DNA of 64,000 nt from Hibiscus mutabilis (GCA_019671005.1 CM033711.1:55911049-55975048), one strand, 5' to 3'. Numbered from the stretch's first letter, positions 23,447 to 34,680 are shown. A program made the numbers and translations. The notes: generated by a model from the letters alone, not told the origin.

Positions 23447-24004
23447 CCACTGAAACTAGAACTAAAACCTTTGCCAAGCCACCTCAAATATGCTTACCTG
23501 GGTCATGACTCAACTTTGTCAATAATCATTGCTGCCGATTTGATTGATGACTAGGAGGAAAGATTGTTGGAGACACTAGGCAATCACAAGCAAGCCTTGG
23601 GATGGACCCTAGCTAGTATCTGAGGGATAAGCCTAACAGTCTGCATACAAACAATTATTTTGGAAGATTACCATGGCAAAACAATCGAGGCCTAGAGGAG
23701 ACTGAATGCCAGCATGAAAAGGTAGTAAAGAAAAAAGTCATAAAATGGCTAGATGTCGAGATAATTTATCCCATTTTCTATAGTTCGTGGGTCAGCCTGG
23801 TGTAGTGTGTGCAAATAAGGGTGGGATGATTATGGTTCAGAAAAAAATAATCTGACCCTTTTAAGGACCGTGAAGGGCTAGAGAGTGTGCATGGACTACA
23901 ACAAGCTAAATACTGACACTCGAAAGGATCACTTTCCACTACCCTTCATCGATCAGATGTTGGATAGATTGGAAGTAAGGTATATTTTTGCTTCCTAGAT
24001 GGCT
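23447..24004 (+). pseudogene. Athila reverse transcriptase, N-terminal part
   Basis: Contains the linker LPSHLKYAYLG (23476 onward), VRVCMDYNKLN-like sequence (about 23885: RVCMDYNKLNTDTRKDHF) and LPFIDQMLDRLEVRYIF. Stops and shifts are frequent between 23550 and 23880. The frame is cut inside the conserved LDGY motif by element T. The remaining part starts at 34182. Confidence 0.8.
24000..24004. repeat. target-site duplication of element T, left copy
   Basis: TGGCT immediately precedes TGTCACATCC and is repeated exactly after the element's terminal GTTACA, the standard 5-bp duplication of Ty3/Gypsy integration. Confidence 0.95.
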
Positions 24005-26839
24005 TGTCACATCCCAAAACTGACCTAGTCAGAAATAGGTTCCGGTGATAAGAAATTTTGAATATGATGAGTGAAATGTTGTAATGAATGACCATTGTAC
24101 CCCTCTTGTTGTAATGGAGTTACACTTTGGCCCTATGTGAGTAATTGGACTTCCTTGTATGTTATTTGAAGCCAGAACACAATTTCTAAGCAAGGCGTAT
24201 CGATACAGTCAAACTAGTATCGATACGGCCTAACTATCAATAACTAACTTACCTAATTTAGCATGGGCGAATTGATACGTTATAAGCGTATCGATACGGG
24301 TCCCCTATTTTGAACAAAAACAATGTCATTTTAAAGAACAATGATGTGAGGTGATAAGTCACCTCTATGCTTGTCCTTTCCCACAAGATTACTATCAGAA
24401 AAGAGTGGCTAATGATGTACTGGCCAAGGAATTTGGGTTGGAATAGTTTGGGATTAACAAACCCTCGAATGAGGGAAAGGTTTTTATTGGTCACTTGGGT
24501 GGTGGCAAATGATTAAGGGGACTTTTGTTTTAAACTAAGCAAAAGCCACAAGTTTCATTCATCTGTTCATCCCCTATCGAAAAACAAAACCCAAACTATT
24601 ATCTTTCACAAGTAAGCACCACCATCTTCATCTTCAACCTCTAGACAAGCAAGCACCTCGTTTCATCCTTCCTCCTTTTTTTGATCTTAATACTTTTTTT
24701 GAAAGCTCATATCTCGTTAAGCAAAACCCGCATTCAATTTGATGATTCTACTGTTCATTGGAGTTTAATTTCAAAAATTAGGTTTCCAATATCCAAAGGG
24801 AAGCCCATGTTTTTAGAATGATGATTATGCTAACTCCATGCTACCCTTGAGCTTTGATAAGTTCGAATTATGTATCGAATCCACGGTTCAAATTCTAATA
24901 TCGTCCATGTTTCGTGCTAGCTCAAGAAGTGGAGAATGATCCTTTGCCATCTCCTAAGGAGGTTAGGAACTCTAGAGTTGTAATTCAAGAGCATCGTAAT
25001 CAAGGTGAGTGTAGTCGTGTCAAGGGATAGGCTCAGTGCCATCTTGTTGCATTATATTGTGATTTACTATACATTTAGTCGAAGCTCAAGTAGAGCAATC
25101 GGTTAACAAATTCAGTTGGTGAGATTGGGTAAGCCCTTTATGTTATTTTGATATGGTTATGATTATTTATGCATTAAATGATTCTATATAAATGAGCTAT
25201 AAAGATGATATGTTGAGATATGGACAAGTTATGATATGATATGTTATGGAGCTAAGGCTCAATTTCGATTCCGATACGTTACGGCCTACGGGCATAAAGG
25301 TAAGCAATATAAAGAAATATACGTAACCTTGGACATTTGTGAATTTTGGATACAATTGGCATGCCATATAAAGTAAGGGTGGACTACGATCCAAGGCTAC
25401 GACCTATATGTGGGGGAAATAAGGATGGAGTGTGTAAGGGATTTATCCGGAGCTACGGCTCAAGGCTAGGGTCTACTTTCCATTATATGTGTTGGTGTAA
25501 AGGGGATCCGCATATCCATTTGTTACATTATCCAAGGGAATGAAATATGTGCTTAATTTATGCTAAGTTTATGTGATAATAAGATGATTAATATAAGCAT
25601 GAGACAATGTGACTAAAAGCATGTGAATATGATAGTTAAGTATGTTAATATGCCATTCATGTTCATAGTATGACATATATGTTAATGTTTTTACTCATGC
25701 CCTTATGACTACCTCACTAGGCTATATAAGCCTAACATGTGTGTGTCTCATGCATTTCAGGACCTTGAGATATTCCGAGCTGCGATCGTGTAATCTTCAT
25801 TTGCAAGTCACTTCTTCAAACCACATGTATGTATGTTTATGTTTTCGAACTCCTATATAGGTGGCATAAGATCTAAAGGGTTGCAGTAACCCATTTTAAC
25901 ATGTTGTGTAAGCCTAATAGTCTCTAAGTCTTGTATGGAAATTTTGGCATATCATGAAATGGCTAGGATGCTTAAAATAAGCCTAAAAGCCCTAATCGGT
26001 AAAATTGTAGTAAATGAACTCAAAACGCTTTGGAATTTGGCATTCAATCAAAAATATTGTTTTAAGAGTTGTTGGTAAAATTTGGTAAAATTTGAATAAC
26101 GTTCGATTGGTTAATTCGAATAAAACCAGCAAAATTCTCTCATTACAGGTCAGGTCGTATCAGTACAAGTGATGGCGTATCGGTACGGTTAGGCCTAATT
26201 TGGCTTAATAAAACATGACGTATTGATACGACATAGGCGTATCAATACAAAATTTTCTCTCTGGAATATGGAATAGAAAATTGTATCGATACGGTCTAGA
26301 ACATATCGGTACGGAGTTAACGTAGTCAACGTGTATCGATATGGGCCTAACTGTATCGGTACAGGTTAAATATCCTTGAATCTAGAAACCTGGAAATTTG
26401 GCTTAGCATATCAGTACGGGCTATAAGGTATCGATATGGTGTCAGTTAATACGATTAGAATTCATAAGAATGAATTTTAATAGTTTACAAAATGGTCACT
26501 AAATCTTATTCGTCTTAATTGGTTTAGTAAATGATATATTTTAGTAAAGAAACTTCGCATAATAATAATTGGAAAGCCTAATTATAAGTTGGTAATAATG
26601 AATCCGGATTAGGGTCGTTAATTTGTAAAGTTTACGATTTAGTCCCTAAGATAAAAGAGGTTAAAATTATCCGCGATTCTAATATGGTTAGTAATAAATA
26701 GGTCCGATAAGCCTTGAGAAAGACTAATAAAATACTATGAACAAGTTCCAAACTACAAACCCATCTTTCGATCTTCGATTAAGTTCCCAATAACACTTTT
26801 TAACCCAGTTCACTACCAAACCAGGAAGGGGGTGTTACA
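24005..26839 (+). repeat. 5' LTR of element T
   Basis: Begins TGTCACATCCCAAAA and ends GGGGGTGTTACA. It carries two groups of GTATCGATAC-like decamers (24196-24300 and 26155-26439), a pyrimidine-rich leader-like stretch (24545-24690) and a donor/acceptor pair (25005 and 25760). It is 334 bp longer than its partner, chiefly because the 3' LTR lost segments corresponding to about 24032-24238 and 24753-24908. No confident TATA box was picked. Confidence 0.92.
26155..26439. repeat. cluster of ~11 palindromic GTATCGATAC-like decamers
   Basis: Examples are GTATCGGTACGG, GTATCGATACGG, GTATTGATACG, ATATCGGTACGG and GGTATCGATATGG, spaced about 15-40 bp apart with unrelated sequence between. The paired 3' LTR keeps the same sites at about 33490-33775. 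Confidence 0.9.
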
Positions 26840-26843
26840 GTTG

Positions 26844-26856
26844 TGATATCAGAGCC
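26844..26856 (+). other. primer-binding site of element T
   Basis: TGATATCAGAGCC differs at one base from TGGTATCAGAGCC, complementary to the 3' end of initiator Met-tRNA, and begins five bases after the LTR end. Confidence 0.9.
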
Positions 26857-26988
26857 AGGTTTAGTTGATTCTAGGACTAAACTAAAGCCCGTTACGAGTC
26901 CGTATGTACTTATGCCACCTAGGAGTTAATTGTATATGTTATCTGTGACTTGCAGCTTACACGATTCAATCTTTCTGTATGATTAGAT

Positions 26989-28260
26989 TTGAATAAGTCT
27001 GCGTCTACTGATAGACGGACGAACAATGAACCAAATCTCGGCTCCTCCTCTACTCAGGGGGATAATCTGAGGGCAAAAGTTTGGCCCGAACGAGTGGGGC
27101 AAAATGACCTACCTCATCCATCTTCGATGCCTCCAGCTCAGCAGGAGTACGTTTTATCAATGGCGGATATGATTAAACAAGTTATGGTGTCCCTCCCAAC
27201 AAGAACGGTGTCCCTCCAACAAGAACCACTACCTTAGCCTGCTGAAGCTCCTCAGTCTGTGTCCCGAGCTCCAATTGATAAGCTCAAACAGTACCCAGTC
27301 TATACATTCACTGGCCAAGATCTGGATAACCCTGAAATTGTAGAGTACTAGCCGGAGAATACTTTGAAGGTGCTGAATAAGCAAATGAAGTGCCCTAAGG
27401 AGCACAAGTTGGAATATACTCTGGCCTTGATCGCCAAAAAAGCATAGAGTTCTTGAACATCGAATTACTTAGGACTTCTTTCTCCAGGAGTTCCACAAGA
27501 AGTATGTAAGTGATCACTACATCGCCGAGAGGTGCAAGAGATTCCTCCATCTGAAGCAAGGAGGAAAACCGGTGGAGCAGTATATCCAAGAATTTTGCAA
27601 GTATGCAAGATACGGTGCATAAATCATTCGCACGAAGAAAGAAAATTTTCAGATGTTTCTTGATTGATTATGTGATGAACTGTGCCCTCTTTTCACCGTC
27701 TTGGAGTTAGAGGACTTTCAAAATTTGGTTAATCAAGCCATTGCTACTGAGCCCTCCTATAAGGCTTTTGAAAGGAGGAAAGGGAACCAGACCTGATCTG
27801 ATAAAAGGTTCTGAGATGATACCATGCCACCCACGTCTCAAAAGAAAGGCAGGTAGTGGAACCAAAAATCTACTACCTTTTAGCAACTACCACGATCCGA
27901 TTATGTACCACAGTTCCAGTCTGTAGGAACATATATTGCTCACACAGCTTCAGTAGATAGTACGGGTGGTTCTATGAAAGGCACTCATATTCCTTTGTGT
28001 AATTTTTGCCAGAAGAGGCACCCTGGATAGTGACGTAGACAGTCTAGATCGTGCTATCTTTATGGTGGATTTGGCTATCTCATCAGGCAGTGTCCGCAGA
28101 ATCCACATGCTCATGCATATGTAGCTTCTAAGAACAATCCTAACAAGTGGAGAGGAGCGAAGCCGATGCCATCCGAATCTACGGGGAGACGTCGCGACCC
28201 CAACACTCCTGCAATCGGTCGTGATCCACAGACCTCTGCCCAGATGTATCACGTCTGAGG
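26989..28260 (+). pseudogene. gag: gag of element T
   Basis: Opens near SASTDRRTNNEPNLGSSS with no clean ATG. It continues with PIDKLKQYPVYTFTGQDLDN, KVLNKQMKCPKEHKLEYTLA and GGKPVEQYIQEFCKYARY, the usual Tekay capsid order. The zinc-binding end is LCNFCQKRHPG followed by CYLYGGFGYLIRQCP, a C-x2-C-x(n)-H-x(n)-C knuckle that has lost residues. Stops occur near 27236, 27350, 27445 and 28029 and the frame changes at least once. It would form the particle shell and bind genomic RNA. Confidence 0.8.
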
Positions 28261-28285
28261 CCGCGAACAAGAGGATGACCCTAAT

Positions 28286-28700
28286 GTGATAGCGGGTATG
28301 GTGGAGTTATGCTTTGATTATGTTTATGCGTTGATAGATCTAGGCTCAACGCACTCTTTCATTAGTGACCCTTTGATTGAGAAGTATGCCTTAGAATCAG
28401 AACCGGTTACTTCCGAGATTGTTGTCTCTAATCTGTTAGGAGATAGTGTGATCATCCGATGGATTTGTAAATCATGTCCTTTGAGGTTCTAAGGGATCCC
28501 ATTTTCGGCCAATTTGATGGCCTTGCCATTTCAAGAGTTTGATCTCATTCTAGGCCTTGATTGGCTAGCTGAACACCAAGACTGGGTGGACTGTTCAAAG
28601 AAGAAGTTGTACCTCCGTGGACTCGGTAAGGAAAGTATAACCTTGATGAAATCTGAGCCTGGGTCTAAGAAGAGCCTCATGTGTGCCATGGAATTTAAAG
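28286..28700 (+). pseudogene. aspartic protease of element T
   Basis: YALIDLGSTHSFIS gives the catalytic Asp in a D-L-G triplet (usually D-P/S-G). ALPFQEFDLILGLDWLAEH follows in the same frame, after a stop at about 28490. The C-terminal strand runs into the RT connection (LPIVREFSYVFPDEL). The triad Asp is kept, so the loss is by the nonsense codon, not the active site. Confidence 0.8.
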
Positions 28701-29630
28701 GAGACTTACAACTTAAAGAACTACCAATTGTGAGAGAATTCTCCTATGTGTTTCCCGATGAACTTTCGGGACTCCCTCCCACCCGAGAAGTGGAATTCAG
28801 GATAGAAGTGCAACCTAGAACTACCCCGGTCTCTATCACTCCGTATAGAATGGCTTCGGTGGAGTTAAGAGAACTAAAATCCCAAATCCAAGACCTTTTG
28901 GATAAGGGATTCATCCAACCGAGTTCCTCACCCTAGGGAGCACCAGTTTTGTTCATAAAGAAGAAAGAGCGATGCGCCTATGCATCGACTATCGTCAATT
29001 GAATAAGGTGATGATCAAGTACAAGTACTCGTTACCTAGGATCGATGACCTTTTTGATCAATTGAAAGATGCTTATGTCTTCTTAAAGATAGACCTTCGA
29101 TCCGGGTACTATCAAATGCTCGTAAAGGAGTTTGATGTTCCAAAGACTGCCTTCCGAACTAGATACGGTCACTATGAATTACTAGTGATGCCATTTGGGC
29201 TTACAAATGAACCAACAACCTTCATGGATTTGATGAACCGTGTGTTTCGGCGTTACTCAGATAAATTCATGGTGGTGTTCATAAATGACATTCTAATCTA
29301 TTTAAAGGATGCTGCTACTCACTAGGAACATCTCTGAACTGTACTTCAGACTCTCCGAGAAAAACAATTGTATGCCAAGTTCAGTAAATGTGAGTTATGG
29401 CTATCTGAAGTTTCTTGTCTGGGCCATGTGATCTCTTATGCGGGAATCCAAGTTGACCCAAAGAAGATTCAAGCCATCCTTGATTGGATTCCTTCGAAGA
29501 ATATGAGAGAAGTCCGTAGTTTTCTGGCCTTGCAGACTACTACCGTAGATTCGTTAAGGGATTCTCTCTGATTGTTGCTCCCTTAATGAAGCTCCTCCAT
29601 AAGGACACTCCTTTTGTGTGGACTATGGAT
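28701..29630 (+). pseudogene. reverse transcriptase of element T
   Basis: The fingers region is EVEFRIEVQPRTTPVSITPY and LLDKGFIQPSSSP, then a stop in place of the Trp codon (28934) and a shift. The palm has MRLCIDYRQLNKVMIKYKYS, YVFLKIDLRSGYYQM and LLVMPFGLTNEPTTFMDLMN. The catalytic box reads FINDILIY, so the first Asp of the usual F-V-D-D box is Asn. A stop at about 29323 precedes the thumb (KFSKCELWLSEVSCLGHVIS). A further shift near 29530 breaks the ALAGYYRRF-type segment. Inactive on several counts. Confidence 0.88.
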
Positions 29631-29636
29631 TAACAA

Positions 29637-30155
29637 ATGAGTTTCGATCAGCTGAAGCAAGTCCTTACTCATGCTCCTATCTTAGTGCAACCCGAGACAT
29701 GCAAAGATTTCACCGTTTACAGTTATGCATCCCACCTTGGACTAGGTTGTGTCCTAATGCAAGAAGGTAAAGTCATATCATATGCCTCACGTCAACTCAA
29801 GCCACAGGAGCTAAACTATCCGACCCATGATTTGGAGCTAGCCGTGGATGTATTTGCTTTGAAGATTTGGTGGCATTATCTATATTGTGAGAAGTGCTAC
29901 CTATACACCGATCAGAATAGTCTAAAATACCTCTTAACTCAAAAAGAGTTAAACCTTCGTCAGCGCCGGTGGATGGAGTTGTTGAAAGACTACAATCTGG
30001 TCATTGACTACCATCTCAGTAAAGCCAGTATGGTGGCTAATGCTCTTAGCCGGAGACCTATTCCGTATCCGAGATACATAAATGCCCACTTTCGACTTAA
30101 GAAGTGTGGTAAGTTGTTAGCTGAATTGAGAGTACAATCGACTATTGTGTCTTAG
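29637..30155 (+). pseudogene. RNase H of element T
   Basis: Contains TCKDFTVYSYASHLGLGCVL, VISYASRQLKPQELNYPTHD, LELAVDVFALKIWWHYLY and the closing SMVANALSRRP. The usual first catalytic Asp (Y-S-D-A-S) is Tyr here and the last (V-A-D-A-L-S) is Asn, leaving Glu and the middle Asp (YTDQNSLKYL). The enzyme would therefore be dead even without frame breaks. The frame itself is open across the domain. Confidence 0.85.
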
Positions 30156-31640
30156 ATCAAAGCACTCCAGAAATTTGATGAGGAGCTGCAACCTTTTATT
30201 GCCAAGGTTAAGGATAGCCCAGATCCTGACTTTGCGATAAACTCTGAAGGCTTATTGCGTTTCCGCAACTGCATCTGTGTTCCCGATGATGATGACCTTC
30301 GGAATCAAATCTTGAGTGAAGCTCATTCCAACCCTTTGTTTGTTCATCCGGGAGCTATTAAAATGTACAAGGACCTGAAGGAGCTATACTGGTGGCCTGG
30401 ATGAAGAACAAAATCACGAACTTTGAGGCTAGATGCTTGACTTGCCAACGAGTCAAGGCTGAACACAAGGTGCCTACTGGTCTCCTACAACCTATTGAGC
30501 TTCCACAATAGAAATGGGAGCGTATCACGATGGATTTTGTAAGTGGTCTACCAATGACACCGAAGATAAATGATGCTATCTAGGTCATTGTGGATTGATT
30601 TACCAAGTCAGCTCACTTTCTTCCAGTGAGAATCGATTTCAGTCTGCCTACGCTTGCAGAGCTGTACATCCGTGAGGTCATTTGTTTGCATGGAGTTCAT
30701 ATATCCATCATTTCTGATCGTGATCCATGATTTGTATCTCGGTTTTGGAGGACCTTGCACGAGGCTTTGGGAACTAAAGTGAACCTAAATACTGCTTTCC
30801 ATCCTCAAACTGATGGTCAGTCCGAGAGACTTATTCAGGTAATTCTAAATCCTCCTTTGAATTGTGCATCTTAGATGTTTGTGTCAATATCGATTCTTCC
30901 TTGTAGATTATGGAAGATATGCTCCAAGCTTGTGCTATCGACTTCAGGAATACGTGGGAGAAATCCCTACCCTTGGTCGAATTTGTATACAACAACAGCT
31001 ACCAGGCTTCAATCCAAATGGCTCCGTACGAAGCTCTCTATGGAAGAAGATGTAGAACTCCTCTTTACTGGACCGAACTTGGTGAAGGCAATATGCTAGG
31101 TCCTGAGTTACTTTAGGAAATCGAAGAAAGGGCAACCATTATCCGTGATCAGCTTAAGGCTGCCTTCGATCGACACAAGTCCTATGCTAATCTGAGAAGA
31201 AGAGATATTCAGTACGAGGTTGGTGAAAAGGCCTTCCTCAAAGTATCTTCGTGGAAGAAGATCCTTCGTTTTGGAAAAAAGGAAAAGCTAAGTCCTCATT
31301 TCATTGGCCTGTTCGAAGTGACAGAAAAGATTGGACCTGTAGCGTACTGATTAGCTCTACCCGAAGAGTTAAGTCGAATTGAAAATGTCTTCCATGTATC
31401 TATGTTACGCAAGTAACGGTCTGATCCCTCCCACGTGATCGAGTCGGAGTCTGTGGAGATTCAATCCAATTTGATGTACGAGGAAGAACTTGTACAGATC
31501 CTCACACATGAAGTCAAACGACTTCATAACAAGTTTGTACCCTTAGTGAAAGTTCTGCGGAGAAGTCATTATGTTGAAGAGGCAATGTGGGAACCTGAAG
31601 AAACCATGCAAAAGCAGTATCCTCATCTTTTTGCTTAGTA
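30156..31640 (+). pseudogene. integrase with chromodomain-like C-terminus, element T
   Basis: The zinc-binding region (HPGAIKMYKDLKELYWWPG) breaks up after 30400. Core residues can still be traced: D in ITMDFVSGLP, D in IISDRDP and E in DGQSERLIQ. A 68-bp GT-AG segment then interrupts the gene, followed by MEDMLQACAIDFRNTWEKS and YNNSYQASIQMAPYEALYGR. The C-terminal barrel includes FLKVSSWKK-like sequence. The tail ILTHEVKRLHNKFVPLVKVL with VEEAMWEPEE is the chromodomain-like module that targets chromoviruses to particular chromatin. There are many stops in the zinc and core regions. Confidence 0.85.
30839..30906 (+). other. 68-bp GT-AG insert in the integrase, candidate mini-intron
   Basis: The insert starts CAG|GTAATTC and ends TTCTTCCTTGTAG|ATT. 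It is T-rich, contains an in-frame stop, and its length is not a multiple of three. The codons on its two sides fall into one frame and match contiguous integrase sequence when it is skipped. The equivalent place in element G is uninterrupted. It has AG|GTAA donor and polypyrimidine-TGTAG acceptor contexts, and its length is near the practical minimum for plant introns. Confidence 0.65.
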
Positions 31641-31665
31641 TGAAAATTCGTGGACAAATTTTCTT

Positions 31666-31674
31666 AAGGGGGAG
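31666..31674 (+). other. polypurine tract of element T
   Basis: AAGGGGGAG one base before the 3' LTR, after the 'ggacaaattttctt' context usual in chromoviruses. Confidence 0.85.
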
Positions 31675-31675
31675 T

Positions 31676-34176
31676 TATCACATCCCAAAAACCAGCCTAG
31701 TCAATAACTAACTTACCTAACTTTGTGTGGGAGTATCGATACGGTCATAAGCGTATTGATACGGTCATAAGCGTATCGATACAGGTCCCCTGTTTCAAAC
31801 AAAAACAATGTCGTTTTAAAGAACAATGATGTGAGGTGATGAGTCACCTCTATGCTTGTCCTTTCCCACGTGATTACTATCAGAAAAGATTGGCTAATAA
31901 TGTCTTGGCCAAGGAATTTGGGTTGGAATAATTTGGGATTAACAAACCCTTGAGTGAGGGAAAGGTTCCTATTGGTCACTTGGGTGGTGGCAAATGATTA
32001 AGGGGACTTTTGTTCTAAACTAAGCAAAAGCCACAAGTTTCATTCATCTCTCATCCCCTCCCGAAAAACAAAACCCAAACTATTGTCTTTCACAAGCAAG
32101 CACCACCATCTTCATCTTCAACCTCTAGACAAGGAAGCACTTCGTTTCATCCTTCCTCTTTTGTTCAACTTAATACTTTGTTTGAAAGCTCATAGCTCGG
32201 TAAGCAAAACCCCTTATTCATTTTGATGATTCTACCCTGTTTCGTGGTAGCTCAAGAAGTGGAGAAGGATCTTTTGCCATCTCCCAAAGAGGCTAGGGAC
32301 TCCGGAGTTGTAATTCAAGAGCATCGTAATTAAGGTGAGTGTAAGCATGTTGAGGTATAGGCTCGGTGCCATCCCGTTGCATTATATTGTGATTTACTAT
32401 ACATTTTTGTCACAGCTCAAGTAGAGCAATCGGTTAACAAATTCGGTTGGTGAGATTGGGTAAGCCCTTTATGTTATTTGAAATGGTTATGATTATATAT
32501 GCATTATATGATTCGATATAAATGAGCTATAAAGATGATATGTTGAGATATGGACAAGTTATGATATGTTATAGAGCTAAAGCTCAATTCCGATTCCGAT
32601 ACGTTATGGCCTATAGGCATAAAGGTAAGCAATATAACGAAATATATGTAACCTTGGACATTTGTGAGTTTTGCATACAATTGGCATGCCATAGGGTTAT
32701 TTGAGCTCGTATAAGTAAGGGTGGACTATGGTCTGGGGCTATGGCCTATATATAGGGGAAATAAGGATGTATTGTGTAAAGGATTTATCCAGAGCTACGG
32801 CTCAAGGCTACGACCTACTTTCTGTTATATGTGTTGGTGTAAAGGGGATCTGTGTATCCATTTGTTACATTGTTCAAGGGAAATAAGGATGTGTTGGTCT
32901 AAGTTTATGTGATAATAAGATGATTAATATAAGCATGAGATAATATGACTAAAAGCATGCGAATATGATAGTTAAGTATGTTAATATGCCATTCATGTTC
33001 ATAGCATGGCATATATGTTAATGTTTTTGTTCCTGCACTTTTGAATACCTCACTATGCTATATAAGCCTAACATGTGTGTGTCTCATGCATTTCAGGACC
33101 TTGAGATATTCTGAGCTGCGATCGTGTAATTTTCAGTTGCAAGTCACTTCTTCAAACCACATGTATGTATACTTATGTTTTCCGAAATCCTAGATAGGTG
33201 GCATAAGATCTAAAGTGTTGTAGTAACCCATTCTAACATGTTGTGTAAGCCTAATAGTCTCTAAGTCTTGTATGGACAATTTGGCATATCATGAAATGGC
33301 TAGGATGCTTAAAATGAGCCTAAAAGCCCTAATCGGTAAAAGTGTAGTAAATGAACCCAAAACACTTTGGAATTTGGCCTCCAATCAGAAATATTGTTTT
33401 AAGACTTGTTGGTAAAATTTGGTAAAATTTCAATAACTTTCGTTTGGGTAATTCGAATAAAAACCTGCAAAATTCTGTCATTATAGGTCAGGCCGTATCG
33501 GTACGGGTGATGGAGTATCGGTACAGTTAGGCCTAATTTGGCTTAATAAAACAGGGCGTATCAATACGACATAGGCGTATCAATACAGAAATTGCTCTCT
33601 AGAATCTGGAATGGAAAATTGTATCGATACAGTCTAGAACGTATCGGTACGGAGTCAACGTAGTCAACGTGTATCGATACGGGCCTAGCTGTATTGGTAT
33701 GGGTTAAATATCCTTGAATCTAGAAACCTAGAAATTTGGCTTAGCGTATCGGTAAAGGCTATACGGTATCGATACGGTGTCAGGTAATATGATTAGAATT
33801 CATAAGAATGAATTTTCACAGTTTACAAAATGGTCACTAAATCCTATTTGGCTTAATTGGTTTAGTAAATGATATTTGTTAGTAACGAAACTTTGCATAC
33901 TAATAATTGGGAAGCCTAATTATAAGTTGGTAACAAAGAATTCGGATTAGGGTCGTTAATTTGTAAAGTTTACAATTTAGTCCCTTAGATAAAATAGGTT
34001 AAAATTATTCGCGATTCTAATATGGTTAGTAATAAATAGGTCTGATAAGCCTTGAGAAAGACTAATAAAATACTCTGAACAAGTTCTGACTACAAACTCT
34101 TCTTCCGATCTTCGATTAAGTTCCCAATAACACTTTCCGACCCGGTTCACTACCAGACCTAGAAAGGGGTGTTACA
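31676..34176 (+). repeat. 3' LTR of element T
   Basis: Begins TATCACATCCC (the expected TG has become TA) and ends GGGGTGTTACA. Colinear with the 5' LTR apart from two deletions. The first joins sequence at a shared TCA; the second removes about 155 bp around the ATTCTAC/GTTTCGTG junction. The splice-like sites (32335 and 33096) and the decamer cluster (about 33490-33775) are kept. Confidence 0.92.
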
Positions 34177-34181
34177 TGGCT
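34177..34181. repeat. target-site duplication of element T, right copy
   Basis: TGGCT, identical to 24000-24004. The Athila RT reading frame resumes through it. Confidence 0.95.
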
Positions 34182-34680
34182 ACTTGGGCTATAATCAGAT
34201 TGCCATCACTCTAGAAGATCAAGAGAAAAGTATGTTCACTTGTCCATATGGTACATTCTCTTTTAGAAGAATGCCCTTTGGATTATATAACGTCCCAACA
34301 ACGTTTCAGCATTGCATTATGTCAATTTTCTCGTTTATGATTGACAACAATTTAGAAGTCTTCATGGATGACTTCTCTATTTTTGGAAAAAGTTTCAAGG
34401 AATGCCTTTAGAGTTTGGAACTTGTTCTACAGAGTTTTATTGAAACTAACCTAGTCCTGAACTGGGAAAAATGTCAATTCATGGTAAACTAGGGTATAGT
34501 TCTCAAACATAAAGTGACCAAGAAAGGTTGGAAGTAGACAAATCAAAGGTAGAGGTAATCAAACAATTCCCAAAAGTGTAAAAGGTATTAGAAGTTTCTT
34601 GGGACTTGTAGGTTTTTACGTTGTTTTATTAAAGATTTCTTAAAATTTTCTAAACCTTTATGCTTACTTTTGGAACAGAA
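34182..34680 (+). pseudogene. Athila reverse transcriptase, C-terminal part
   Basis: Picks up at the conserved GYNQI segment: YLGYNQIAITLEDQEKSMF, CPYGTFSFRRMPFGLYNVPT, then the catalytic box VFMDDFSIFGKSF with both aspartates present. The thumb (NLVLNWEKCQFMV) follows after a stop at about 34409 and runs into a stretch of frameshifts. The 'IRSFLG-GFY' helix is broken near 34600. Together with 23447-24004 it makes one RT domain. Confidence 0.88.

Larger units (their letters stand above)
24005..34176 (+). mobile_element. Tekay/Del-type chromovirus 'T', complete with LTRs and TSD
   Basis: About 10.2 kb. The TGTCACATCCC...GTTACA LTR ends, initiator-Met-type PBS, gag, protease, RT, RNase H, integrase, chromodomain-like C-terminus, polypurine tract and 3' LTR are all present in order. 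It is flanked by TGGCT on both sides and sits in the Athila RT. In a roughly 350-bp stretch aligned by eye (26155 against 33490 onward) about one position in nine differs between the LTRs, mostly transitions, so insertion is not recent. Pol carries stops and several active-site changes. Confidence 0.95.

Noticed and set aside
26844..26856. tRNA gene remnant
   Set aside because: Matches only the tRNA 3' end and lies next to an LTR; it is a primer-binding site, as are 41971 and 51765.
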